DNA of 18,386 bases from an uncultured Clostridia bacterium (GCA_934446135.1 CAKSDT010000027.1:1-18386); one strand, 5' to 3'. Positions 8,756-15,033 are shown, counted from the stretch's first letter. Notes: generated by a model not told the origin, from the letters alone. Numbers and translations are program-made.

Positions 8756-9391
8756 ATGAATAGAATTATTTCACCTTCCATTCTTTCTGCCGATTTTTCG
8801 AAATTGGATGAAGAAGTGAAGAAAGTTACAAAGGCCGGAGCCGAGTATATACACATTGATGTTATGGACGGACATTTTGTGCCCAATATTACTATAGGGC
8901 CCTGCGTTATACAGTCACTTCGAAAAACAAGCAATGCGTTTTTTGATGTGCACCTTATGATTGAAAACCCGGAAAAATATATAGAAGATTTTGCAAATTC
9001 AGGAGCGGATCTCATTAATTTTCATTATGAGGCGGTTGAAAATCCCGAAAAAACAATCGATCTTATAAGAAAAACGGGTAAAAAAGTCGGAATTACAATA
9101 AAACCGGAGACGGATGTCAATGATATAATGCCTTTTGTACCGATTGTGGATATGGTTCTTGTTATGACTGTAAATCCTGGATTTGGCGGTCAATCGCTTA
9201 TAGAAGATTGCTTGGACAAAATCAAAACTTTGAGAAATAAATTCCCGGAACTTGATATCGAAATAGACGGAGGAGTCAAACTGACGAATATCAAGAAGGT
9301 GACTGACTCCGGGGCGAATATAATTGTTGCGGGAAGTGCAGTTTTCGGGGCCGAAAATCCTGAAGATGTTATAAAGGAAATGCTTTTATGA
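8756..9391 (+). CDS. rpe: Ribulose-phosphate 3-epimerase
   Basis: Interconverts ribulose-5-phosphate and xylulose-5-phosphate in the pentose phosphate pathway. 211 residues, one (beta/alpha)8 barrel. Family stretches: SILSADFSKL, HIDVMDGHFVPNITIGP, DVHLMIENPEKYI, MTVNPGFGGQ and IDGGVKLTN. The metal site is His33, Asp35, His66 and Asp171, with Asp35 and Asp171 as the acid/base pair. AAGGAG at 8744-8749 lies six bases before the ATG. The gene end overlaps thiN by four bases (ATGA), so the two should be translationally coupled. It follows rsgA, as in the B. subtilis prpC-prkC-rsgA-rpe-thiN cluster. Confidence 0.97.
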   Translation: MNRIISPSILSADFSKLDEEVKKVTKAGAEYIHIDVMDGHFVPNITIGPCVIQSLRKTSNAFFDVHLMIENPEKYIEDFANSGADLINFHYEAVENPEKTIDLIRKTGKKVGITIKPETDVNDIMPFVPIVDMVLVMTVNPGFGGQSLIEDCLDKIKTLRNKFPELDIEIDGGVKLTNIKKVTDSGANIIVAGSAVFGAENPEDVIKEMLL

Positions 9392-9987
9392 GGTCACTTG
9401 TTATTTTAAACGGACATTTGGAGGATGCCGGGTTTTTAAGAAAACTTGATTCGGAATGTGAATTTACAGTTTGTGCCGACGGGGGCTATAAGAACGCTCT
9501 TAAAGCTGATATTGTGCCTGATGTGGTTGTGGGAGACTTTGATTCGTTGGGAAAAGTTCCGAATAATGTTAAAACAGAAGTTTTTTCAAAATTTAAAGAT
9601 CTCACAGACGGTGAAATTGCCATAGAAACTGCAATCTCAAACGGAGCGGATGAAATTTATATTACTTGTGCGTTTGGAGGCAGAACGGACCACGAACTTT
9701 CAAATGTTTTTTTGCTGAAGAAGTATAAAAATGCTGTTATTTCAGAAAAAAGCGTTACGGTTTATCCGACAGACAGTGAGTTTGTTATAAGAAATAAAAA
9801 GGGCACTACGGTAAGTATAATTCCGCTTGAAAAGACTACGGTTTCTTTGGAAGGTTTTTTTTATCCTTTGAGTAATGGAATAATTGAAATCGGAACAACA
9901 CTTACAATGAGTAATGTTGTCACAGAGGATAATGCAAAAATAAAATCCGACGGCGGGACGGTTTTGATATTTATCAACAATCAGTAA
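9388..9987 (+). CDS. thiN: Thiamine pyrophosphokinase
   Basis: Transfers pyrophosphate from ATP to thiamine, giving thiamine diphosphate, the cofactor for transketolase and pyruvate-processing enzymes. 199 residues. The N-terminal catalytic domain shows CADGGYKNAL (29-38), VVVGDFDSLG (47-56), LTDGEIAI (72-79, where many relatives have KTDTE) and GGRTDHELSN (97-106). The C-terminal half is the beta-rich thiamine-binding domain. The start overlaps the rpe stop; AAAGGA at 9373-9378 inside rpe is the likely ribosome binding site. It is the last conserved gene of the operon before a strong terminator. It corresponds to B. subtilis yloS, whose next gene is spoVM. Confidence 0.94.
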   Translation: MRSLVILNGHLEDAGFLRKLDSECEFTVCADGGYKNALKADIVPDVVVGDFDSLGKVPNNVKTEVFSKFKDLTDGEIAIETAISNGADEIYITCAFGGRTDHELSNVFLLKKYKNAVISEKSVTVYPTDSEFVIRNKKGTTVSIIPLEKTTVSLEGFFYPLSNGIIEIGTTLTMSNVVTEDNAKIKSDGGTVLIFINNQ

Positions 9988-9988
9988 C

Positions 9989-10034
9989 AAAAAGGTATCT
10001 TCTTGCTATAATAATAGCGAGGGATACCTTTTTT
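9989..10034 (+). terminator. Rho-independent terminator of the priA-thiN operon
   Basis: Two stacked stems: AAAAAGGTATC (9989-9999) pairs with GATACCTTTTT (10023-10033), and CTTGCTAT (10002-10009) pairs with ATAGCGAG (10014-10021) with one G-T pair and a 4-base loop; small bulges separate them. It ends in six T. It begins one base after the thiN stop. The A run on the left arm also makes it a plausible terminator in the opposite direction. Confidence 0.9.
10004..10012 (+). promoter_or_regulatory. Possible extended -10 promoter inside the terminator loop
   Basis: TGCTATAAT is a perfect extended -10 element (TGn-TATAAT) lying in the upper stem and loop of the thiN terminator. The -35 position, 17 bases upstream (9984-9989, GTAACA), is poor. 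Transcription would begin near 10019 and run into the two small genes at 10052 and 10220. In AT-rich DNA such a match can arise by chance, so this is weak. Confidence 0.35.
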
Positions 10035-10051
10035 AAAGTTGGTAGATAATT

Positions 10052-10201
10052 ATGTTTCTTAGAAAAATCAACAGGTTTTTGTGCCTTATAACAGGTGCTG
10101 CCATAGGAATACTTCTGTATATTCTTCTTCCTGTTACTTGGCTCTTGTTCGTAATGTGCCTGCTTGTTATCTACATAGGCGTGTTACTTATTTGCAAATA
10201 A
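10052..10201 (+). CDS. Small two-helix membrane protein of unknown function upstream of spoVM
   Basis: A 49-codon frame bounded upstream by an in-frame TAG at 10043, so ATG 10052 is the only ATG start. The protein begins MFLRKINRFL, then has a hydrophobic segment (about residues 11-27, with GAAIGI), a Pro-Val-Thr-Trp turn near 28-31, a second hydrophobic segment (about 31-48) and a C-terminal lysine. Positive charges at both ends suggest a helical hairpin with both termini in the cytosol. The ribosome binding site is weak (GGTAG at 10041-10045). It lies alone between the thiN terminator and the spoVM-like gene, with 18 bases between its stop and the next ATG, which suggests joint expression. 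I do not recognise a family. Evidence that it is real: an open frame in otherwise gene-free DNA, a clean membrane profile and its position. Confidence 0.6.
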   Translation: MFLRKINRFLCLITGAAIGILLYILLPVTWLLFVMCLLVIYIGVLLICK

Positions 10202-10219
10202 TGGAAAGGAAGTAAAATA

Positions 10220-10288
10220 ATGAAAATCATTGTACTTACACCTTCAAAATTCTGGAGTGGTGTTCTGAAAAAAATATTTAAAATTTAA
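10220..10288 (+). CDS. spoVM: Stage V sporulation protein M (SpoVM), 22 residues
   Basis: A tiny amphipathic-helix protein. In B. subtilis SpoVM (26 residues) recognises the convex forespore membrane and anchors the SpoIVA coat basement layer. The frame reads MKIIVLTPSK then FWSGVLKKIFKI and stops. Aligned without gaps to B. subtilis SpoVM as I recall it (MKFYTIKLPKFLGGIVRAML...), it shares Met1-Lys2, Lys10-Phe11 and Gly14, with similar residues at 15, 16, 17 and 20. The proline is at position 8 rather than 9, and the C-terminal tail is shorter. AAAGGAAG at 10205-10212 gives a good ribosome binding site nine bases from ATG after GGA. Its place just downstream of thiN matches B. subtilis, where spoVM follows yloS. 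The gene is too short for normal gene callers. Confidence 0.82.
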   Translation: MKIIVLTPSKFWSGVLKKIFKI

Positions 10289-10291
10289 CAG

Positions 10292-10320
10292 TTGAAAAAA
10301 AGTTCCGGTAGTGATAAAAT
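10292..10320 (+). promoter_or_regulatory. Probable sigma-A promoter for the yigZ gene
   Basis: TTGAAA (10292-10297), a 17-base spacer and TAAAAT (10315-10320), with an extended -10 TG at 10312-10313. The predicted start near 10327 would leave a leader of ~36 bases before ATG 10363. The -10 element overlaps the left arm of the following hairpin. Confidence 0.65.
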
Positions 10321-10350
10321 AGTTGCGTCTTAGGGCGTGACTATTTTTTT
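10316..10350 (+). terminator. Hairpin with T tract after spoVM, abutting the yigZ ribosome binding site
   Basis: AAAATAG (10316-10322) pairs with CTATTTT, and TTGCGTC (10323-10329) pairs with GGCGTGA (10334-10340) through four Watson-Crick and three G-T pairs; the loop is TTAG. Seven T (10344-10350) follow and run directly into GAGGTG. A transcript that began upstream (spoVM) would form the whole hairpin; one from the 10292-10320 promoter would lack the left arm. Confidence 0.65.
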
Positions 10351-10362
10351 GAGGTGCTTTTT

Positions 10363-11016
10363 ATGAAAGAATATAAAACAGTTTTAAATCATTCTCAAGG
10401 CGTTATAGTGGAAAAAAAATCAAAATTTATTGCAAATCTTGTCCATATAGAAACTCCTGAGGAGGCTTTAGCCTTTTTGCAGGAAGTTAAAACAAAGTAC
10501 TGGGATGCCAGACATAATGTATATGCCTATATTTTAAACAGGGATAACATAAAAAAGTATTCAGACGACGGTGAACCTCAAGGAACATCCGGCATACCGT
10601 CTTTAAATGTACTTGAGGGAGAAGGTCTTAAGGATGTATGCGTCATAGTTACTAGATATTTTGGCGGTACTCTTTTGGGAACAGGCGGACTTGCCAGAGC
10701 ATATTCAGATGCAGTGAAAAAAGCAGTTGAAAACAGTGTTATTGTGAGGGCGGTTAACGGTGTCTGTTTTTCCGTAACAGTTGATTACGCTGCTTGGGAC
10801 AAGGTTATTTCATTTTGTGAAAAATTCGGTGCATTACTCTTTGACACAGAATATTCGGATATCGTAAAAACTTTGGTTCTTGTGTTTGAAAGCAAGAAAG
10901 ATGAGTTTATTAAAGCAATAACCGAAAAGACGGACGGGAAAGCCGTTTTAACCGTTTCAGGCAACCGTATTGCGTATGTTGACTCTAATGGCTGCATTGT
11001 AAAATATTCCAGTTAA
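10363..11016 (+). CDS. YigZ / IMPACT family protein (UPF0029)
   Basis: Conserved protein of the YigZ/YvyE family, related to the eukaryotic translation regulator IMPACT; its bacterial role is not firmly known. 217 residues. The N-terminal IMPACT domain shows VEKKSKFIANLVHI, WDARHNVYAYIL, YSDDGEPQGTSGIP and the diagnostic VIVTRYFGGTLLGTGGLARAYSDA (96-116). The C-terminal ~80 residues form the smaller ferredoxin-like domain. ATG 10363 is preferred to GTG 10354 because GAGGTG (10351-10356) lies six bases before it. In this window it takes the place next to spoVM where B. subtilis has rpmB. It seems to be a single-gene unit with its own promoter; no hairpin separates it from the secD promoter. 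Confidence 0.92.
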   Translation: MKEYKTVLNHSQGVIVEKKSKFIANLVHIETPEEALAFLQEVKTKYWDARHNVYAYILNRDNIKKYSDDGEPQGTSGIPSLNVLEGEGLKDVCVIVTRYFGGTLLGTGGLARAYSDAVKKAVENSVIVRAVNGVCFSVTVDYAAWDKVISFCEKFGALLFDTEYSDIVKTLVLVFESKKDEFIKAITEKTDGKAVLTVSGNRIAYVDSNGCIVKYSS

Positions 11017-11020
11017 AGTA

Positions 11021-11049
11021 TTGACTTTAAGCATAAAATATACTATAAT
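11021..11049 (+). promoter_or_regulatory. Strong sigma-A promoter of secDF
   Basis: TTGACT (11021-11026), a 17-base spacer and TATAAT (11044-11049). The -35 begins four bases after the yigZ stop. The predicted start is near 11056, giving a leader of ~26 bases with AAGGAGG (11066-11072) before secD. Confidence 0.85.
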
Positions 11050-11081
11050 AATATTGTTTGATTTTAAGGAGGAAAAAAGCA

Positions 11082-12398
11082 ATGGGAAAGAGTATTGCAA
11101 AACTTTTGATTGTTATCATTCTTGTTGCCGTGGTGATTTACGGTGCATTTTTTGATGTTTCAATCGGATATTTTACAAAAGCCGGTGTGTTCAGTGATTC
11201 AAACCATATCGGTGCAGTTGTTAAGGGACTTGACCTTACCGGTGGTTCTATTATCACATTCAAGGCAGACACTAATGATACGGTGACTCCTGAACAGATG
11301 GACACAGTAATCAGTATTATGAGAAGCCGTCTTGATTCACTCGGATTTACGGAAGCAACCGTAAGAAGCCAGGGAGATGACAAGTTTGTTGTTGAGATGC
11401 CTTCTATAACAGATGTTGACGAAGCAGAAAGACTTTTGGGACAGACTGCTCAACTTAAATTTGTTAATGCTGACGGTGAAGAGGTATTAAACGGTACAGA
11501 TGTAAAAAAGGCTACCAAAAAATATGGTCAACTCAGTCAAAACAGTGCTGCTGAGAACTATGTAGAACTTGAGTTTAACAAAGATTCTGTTAAAAAGTTT
11601 GCTGAGGCTACAAAAAAGGCCGCTCAGGCAGCAGGTGACAATAAAAACTATATTTCTATTATGCTTGATGAAACTGTTGTTTCGCAGCCTTCTGTTTCGG
11701 CAGAATATGCTTCAACAGGTATAGATTCAGATACTGCAGTTATTTCGGGTTCGTTTACGGCAAAAAGTGCAGAGGAACTTGCAAGCGTTATAAACGCAGG
11801 TCAGTTGCCTTTCAATCTTAAAACTGCAAGTAAGACAACTGTTGGTGCAACACTTGGTGAAAAGGCACTCGAAACAAGTTTGTGGGCAGGTCTTTGGGGA
11901 ATTATCATAATCCTCCTTATTATGCTTGTGTTCTACAGAGTTGCAGGTCTTGCGGCAGATATCGCCCTTGGCGGATATATTGGGGTTTTAATGCTTATCC
12001 TCGGACTTTTAAGAGCAAACCTTACACTTCCGGGTATCGCAGGTTTGGTTCTTTCTATAGGTATGGCAGTTGACGCTAATGTAATTATATTTGAAAGAAT
12101 CAAAGAAGAAATCGTTTCGGGAAAAACTGTTAAGGCTGCTATCAATGCCGGATTTAAGAGAGCGTTTGCTTCAATCATTGACTCGAATATAACAACACTT
12201 ATTGCAGCAGTTGTTCTTTATGTTATAGGTTCTGGTACAATTAAGGGATTTGCTATAACACTCGGCCTCGGTATTTTAGTTTCTGTGTTTACTGCAGTTT
12301 TTGTAACAAGATTTGTTATCACTGCATTATCAGGAATATTCCCAAAGAAACCATGGCTTTACGGCGTTAGCAAGAAAAAACTTGCAACAGAAGAATAA
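11082..12398 (+). CDS. secD: Protein translocase subunit SecD
   Basis: RND-related membrane protein that uses the ion gradient to help pull proteins out through SecYEG. 438 residues, much shorter than E. coli SecD (615) because the extracellular domain is reduced, as in many Clostridia. There is an N-terminal membrane helix (about 7-25), the conserved KGLDLTGGS (48-56) just after it, an extracellular domain with MDTVISIMRSRLDSLGFTEA, and SINAGQLPFNL-type sequence (here SVINAGQLPFNL) before five C-terminal membrane helices. The helix pair LSIGMAVDANVIIFERIKEE carries the conserved acidic residue that matters for ion coupling. ATG 11082 is chosen because AAGGAGG lies nine bases upstream. SecF follows after 15 bases in the same unit. 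Confidence 0.95.
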   Translation: MGKSIAKLLIVIILVAVVIYGAFFDVSIGYFTKAGVFSDSNHIGAVVKGLDLTGGSIITFKADTNDTVTPEQMDTVISIMRSRLDSLGFTEATVRSQGDDKFVVEMPSITDVDEAERLLGQTAQLKFVNADGEEVLNGTDVKKATKKYGQLSQNSAAENYVELEFNKDSVKKFAEATKKAAQAAGDNKNYISIMLDETVVSQPSVSAEYASTGIDSDTAVISGSFTAKSAEELASVINAGQLPFNLKTASKTTVGATLGEKALETSLWAGLWGIIIILLIMLVFYRVAGLAADIALGGYIGVLMLILGLLRANLTLPGIAGLVLSIGMAVDANVIIFERIKEEIVSGKTVKAAINAGFKRAFASIIDSNITTLIAAVVLYVIGSGTIKGFAITLGLGILVSVFTAVFVTRFVITALSGIFPKKPWLYGVSKKKLATEE

Positions 12399-12413
12399 GG
12401 AGGCTGAAAATTA

Positions 12414-13295
12414 ATGTTTGATATAGTTAAAAACAGGAAAGTATTTTATATAATTTCAGCCGTAATTATTTTGGTTGGAATTGTTATGATGTTTGTTCAG
12501 GGATTTACCACCGATACAGAATTTATGGGCGGTGTTGAATGTACTGTAAAAGTTAACAAGAATGTGGACAACAAAGTGCAGTCAGATATTGCAAGTATTG
12601 TTGAAAAAACTGTCGGAGAGAAACCGGCAATTCAGAAAAGCGATAACACAAGTGCAGTTATTAAACTGACAAAAGAACTTAATATTGATGACGCAAAAAA
12701 ATTGAAGGACGCACTTGTTTCTAAACTTGGTATTAAAGCAGAAGATATAACAAACTTTGAAGTTGTATCGCCTGCAATAGGTAAAGAAATGCAGAGAACT
12801 GCATTTTTAGCAGCAATTGTAGCAGTTCTTCTTATGCTTGTTTACATTGCATTCAGATTTGAGTTCCTATCGGGTATTGCTGCAGTTATGGCACTTATCC
12901 ACGATGTGCTTATAATGCTTACAGTGTATGTTGTGTTTAAAGTTCCTGTAAATACTTCATTTATAGCAGCAATTCTTACAATTATCGGTTACTCAATCAA
13001 TGCTACAATCGTATTATTTGACAGAGTTAGAGAAAATGTAAGATTAACAAAGAAAACACCGTTTGCTACAATCGTTAATACAAGTGTTTGGCAGACAATG
13101 AACAGATCTCTTCTTACATCGCTTACAACCATAGTAACAGTTGTACTTCTTTACTTTATGGGTGTTGATTCAATTAAAGAATTTGCATTCCCGATTATTG
13201 TCGGTGTTATCGCAGGTTGCTACTCTTCAGTGTTCCTTTCAGGAAACTTCTGGGTTGCACTTAAAAAACTTGCAAAGCACAAGAATGTTCAGTAA
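12414..13295 (+). CDS. secF: Protein translocase subunit SecF
   Basis: Partner of SecD in the SecDF complex that supports protein export. 293 residues, normal for SecF. Helix 1 (about 9-29) is followed by the conserved FMGGVECTVK, then a small extracellular domain (about 40-125) and five membrane helices. The family motif IGYSINATIVLFDRVREN is near residue 195. AAGGAGG (12397-12403) overlaps the secD stop and lies ten bases before ATG 12414, so the two subunits should be made together. A palindromic terminator follows the stop by 14 bases. Confidence 0.95.
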   Translation: MFDIVKNRKVFYIISAVIILVGIVMMFVQGFTTDTEFMGGVECTVKVNKNVDNKVQSDIASIVEKTVGEKPAIQKSDNTSAVIKLTKELNIDDAKKLKDALVSKLGIKAEDITNFEVVSPAIGKEMQRTAFLAAIVAVLLMLVYIAFRFEFLSGIAAVMALIHDVLIMLTVYVVFKVPVNTSFIAAILTIIGYSINATIVLFDRVRENVRLTKKTPFATIVNTSVWQTMNRSLLTSLTTIVTVVLLYFMGVDSIKEFAFPIIVGVIAGCYSSVFLSGNFWVALKKLAKHKNVQ

Positions 13296-13309
13296 AAATG
13301 TAAAAATAG

Positions 13310-13340
13310 AATTCCCTCGTTTAAACGAGGGGATTTTTTT
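13310..13340 (+). terminator. Rho-independent terminator of secDF
   Basis: The 18-base perfect palindrome CCCTCGTTTAAACGAGGG (13314-13331) is extended by outer AAT/ATT pairing and followed by seven T (13334-13340). The usable stem is CCCTCG with a 6-base loop plus the outer pairs. It sits between secF and the radical SAM gene and marks the end of the secDF unit. Confidence 0.92.
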
Positions 13341-13366
13341 ACAGAAAGGTAATACGTGGTTATATT

Positions 13367-14260
13367 ATGAATGATTTATACAGTAATTGCAAACTTTGCC
13401 CGAGGGAGTGCGGAACCGACAGAAGAAGCGGAAAAGTTGGATTTTGCAATTCAACTGATAAAGTTAAAGTTTCAAGAGCAGCACTTCATTTTTGGGAAGA
13501 ACCCTGTATATCCGGAAATAATGGATCAGGGACAGTGTTTTTTTCAGGGTGTTCTCTAAAATGCGTGTATTGTCAAAATAGAAAAATTTCGACCGGATTA
13601 GTTGGAAAAGAAATAACAGTAGGTCGGCTTGTTGATATATTTTTCGAACTAAAAGAAAAAGGTGCACTGAACATTAATCTTGTGACACCTTCACATTTTG
13701 CACCGTCTGTTGCGGAGGCAATAAAACGGGCGAAAAACGAAAAGGTTGATTTGCCGTTTGTTTTTAACACATCAGGATATGAAAAGGAGGAAACACTAAA
13801 AGAATTTGACGGACTTATTGATATATATTTGCCCGATTTTAAGTATATTTCAGAAAGTGCAGCAAAAAAGTACTCCTGTGCTGATAATTACCCTCATGTT
13901 GTAAAAAATGCTATAGAAGAAATGGTGAGGCAGGTTGGCACACCTATATTTGAGGACGGAATTATGAAAAGGGGTGTAATAGTAAGACATCTTGTTTTAC
14001 CCGGATTGTACAGTGATTCAAAAAAAATTATTAAATATCTGTATGAAACATACAGGAATGACATTTTTATGAGCATAATGAGCCAGTACACACCGTTTGA
14101 TTTGGAGAAATATCCTGAAATCAACAAGCATATAGATTTTAATGAGTATAATGAAATAATTGATTATGCGGCAAATCTCGGTGTGGAAAATGCCTTCATT
14201 CAGGAGGAAGAGGCAGACAGTAAAAGTTTTATACCGGATTTTAACTGCGAAGGGGTGTAA
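13367..14260 (+). CDS. PflX-like radical SAM Fe-S protein (COG1313 type)
   Basis: Radical SAM protein of the uncharacterised PflX group; the reaction and substrate are unknown to me. 297 residues. The N-terminus has a cysteine cluster CKLCPRECGTDRRSGKVGFC (Cys8, Cys11, Cys15, Cys27), typical of the group, then Cys47. The radical SAM motif GCSLKCVYCQN follows (Cys62, Cys66, Cys69). The remaining barrel has NLVTPSHFAP, FVFNTSGY, IDIYLPDFKY and VRHLVLPGL, all usual here. The name comes from distant likeness to pyruvate formate-lyase activase; no pyruvate formate-lyase or other partner lies nearby. The ribosome binding site is poor: GAAAGGT is 16 bases from ATG 13367. No promoter is obvious after the secF terminator. 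The gene ends in a hairpin shared with the convergent DUF1836 gene. Confidence 0.9.
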   Translation: MNDLYSNCKLCPRECGTDRRSGKVGFCNSTDKVKVSRAALHFWEEPCISGNNGSGTVFFSGCSLKCVYCQNRKISTGLVGKEITVGRLVDIFFELKEKGALNINLVTPSHFAPSVAEAIKRAKNEKVDLPFVFNTSGYEKEETLKEFDGLIDIYLPDFKYISESAAKKYSCADNYPHVVKNAIEEMVRQVGTPIFEDGIMKRGVIVRHLVLPGLYSDSKKIIKYLYETYRNDIFMSIMSQYTPFDLEKYPEINKHIDFNEYNEIIDYAANLGVENAFIQEEEADSKSFIPDFNCEGV

Positions 14261-14261
14261 A

Positions 14262-14287
14262 AAGGAGATGTAAAGTTACATCTCCTT
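14262..14287. terminator. Bidirectional terminator between convergent genes
   Basis: Perfect 12-bp inverted repeat AAGGAGATGTAA / TTACATCTCCTT with two central bases; in RNA the loop will open a few pairs. On the plus strand AAGTTTTATT follows. On the minus strand TTTTTACA follows. It begins one base after the radical SAM stop and ends five bases before the DUF1836 stop, so it serves both. Its left arm holds AAGGAG, but there is no start codon behind it. Confidence 0.85.
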
Positions 14288-14292
14288 AAGTT

Positions 14293-14862
14293 TTATTCTT
14301 CTTCATTTTTTGAATTGCCTAAAATATTTTCACTTATAAGTTTAAATATATTTGCAGATGATGCAACCTGAATAATAAGGTCGTTTATTCTCTCGGGCTT
14401 TCCATTCTCATTGACAAAAATTGAGTTTGCTATTTGGTCAATACTTTCGGATACATAGGAATACGATTTATGCTGATTTTTTACAAATGATGAATATATG
14501 GCTTTAACTTCATCTTCGGTAAGGTCAGGCGGAATTATGCTTTGAACTGAGGATATGCTTAGAGTTTGCTTTAAAACGCAGACTATTATAAGGTATGCAA
14601 GATGAATTCTTGAATATTTCTTTTTAATTGGGGCAGGAATAATTTTAAGTTTTACATAATTGTTTATCATAGAAGGAGTTATGCCCTTTGTATTGCTGTT
14701 AACTTCTGAGTAAATATCCAGATATTCGTTCATCAAAGTTACAACCTGGTCCATATACACTTCAAAAACGGGAAGTTCATCCCATTCAGGCAGAGTAAAT
14801 TCCGCAATACGCTTGTTCCAATACTTAAAAAGTTCCGCCGCCTGTTCCTTTTCATAATACAT
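14293..14862 (-). CDS. DUF1836 family protein (predicted DNA-binding)
   Basis: A member of the DUF1836 family, found in Firmicutes and predicted to hold a helix-turn-helix fold; no function is established to my knowledge. 189 residues from ATG 14862. Family features: LPVFEVYMDQVVTLMNEYL, ITPSMINNYVKLKIIPAPIKKKYSRIHLAYLI (the HTH-like core, MerR-like in the 'INNYxKxxxIPxPxxKKYsxxHL' pattern) and CVLKQTLSISSVQSII. A helical C-terminal half and an acidic EEE end follow. GGAG (CTCC at 14871-14874) lies eight bases before ATG 14862; the frame also allows ATG 14910 with GAGAGG only three bases away, adding 16 residues (205 in all). It has its own minus-strand promoter, bracketed by an inverted repeat, so self-regulation is a reasonable inference. 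Confidence 0.82.
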   Translation of the reverse strand: MYYEKEQAAELFKYWNKRIAEFTLPEWDELPVFEVYMDQVVTLMNEYLDIYSEVNSNTKGITPSMINNYVKLKIIPAPIKKKYSRIHLAYLIIVCVLKQTLSISSVQSIIPPDLTEDEVKAIYSSFVKNQHKSYSYVSESIDQIANSIFVNENGKPERINDLIIQVASSANIFKLISENILGNSKNEEE

Positions 14863-14920
14863 ATAACAATCTCCATTTCGCCGGGGACTAATGTGAAGAT
14901 ACCTTGACATTAACCTCTCG

Positions 14921-14963
14921 TTTAGTATTTACAAAAGAATTATACTACATTCGAAATACTAAA
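14921..14963. promoter_or_regulatory. Operator-like inverted repeat around the DUF1836 promoter
   Basis: TTTAGTATTT (14921-14930) and its exact reverse complement AAATACTAAA (14954-14963) are separated by 23 bases, so the half-site centres are 33 bases (about three helical turns) apart. One half overlaps the -35/spacer of the minus-strand promoter and the other falls just past the predicted transcription start. This layout suits a repressor dimer or pair. It is a site inferred from symmetry only. Confidence 0.6.
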
Positions 14964-14967
14964 TCAA
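14939..14967 (-). promoter_or_regulatory. Sigma-A promoter of the DUF1836 gene
   Basis: On the minus strand: TTGATT (14967-14962), 17-base spacer, TATAAT (14944-14939). The predicted start is near 14932, leaving a leader of ~70 bases to ATG 14862 (or ~22 to ATG 14910). Confidence 0.8.
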
Positions 14968-15004
14968 GAGAATTGCAAAAAAAGTGAAATTTGTTTGAAC
15001 AGCA

Positions 15005-15033
15005 TTGACAAAGTTTTAAACTTATGTTAACAT
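15005..15033 (+). promoter_or_regulatory. Sigma-A promoter of the acyl-CoA synthetase-like gene
   Basis: Perfect -35 TTGACA (15005-15010), 17-base spacer, TAACAT (15028-15033) with extended -10 TG at 15025-15026. The predicted start is near 15040. A 12-bp perfect palindrome TATGTTAACATA (15023-15034) covers the -10 and could be an operator. Confidence 0.8.

Noticed and set aside
10023..10030. GATACCTT as a sigma-E -10 element for the spoVM unit
   Set aside because: It resembles the sigma-E -10 only partly, and no matching -35 lies at the required distance; it is better explained as the terminator stem.
13314..13331. 18-base perfect palindrome after secF as a protein-binding site
   Set aside because: The T tract that follows and its position just behind the last gene make a terminator the simpler reading.
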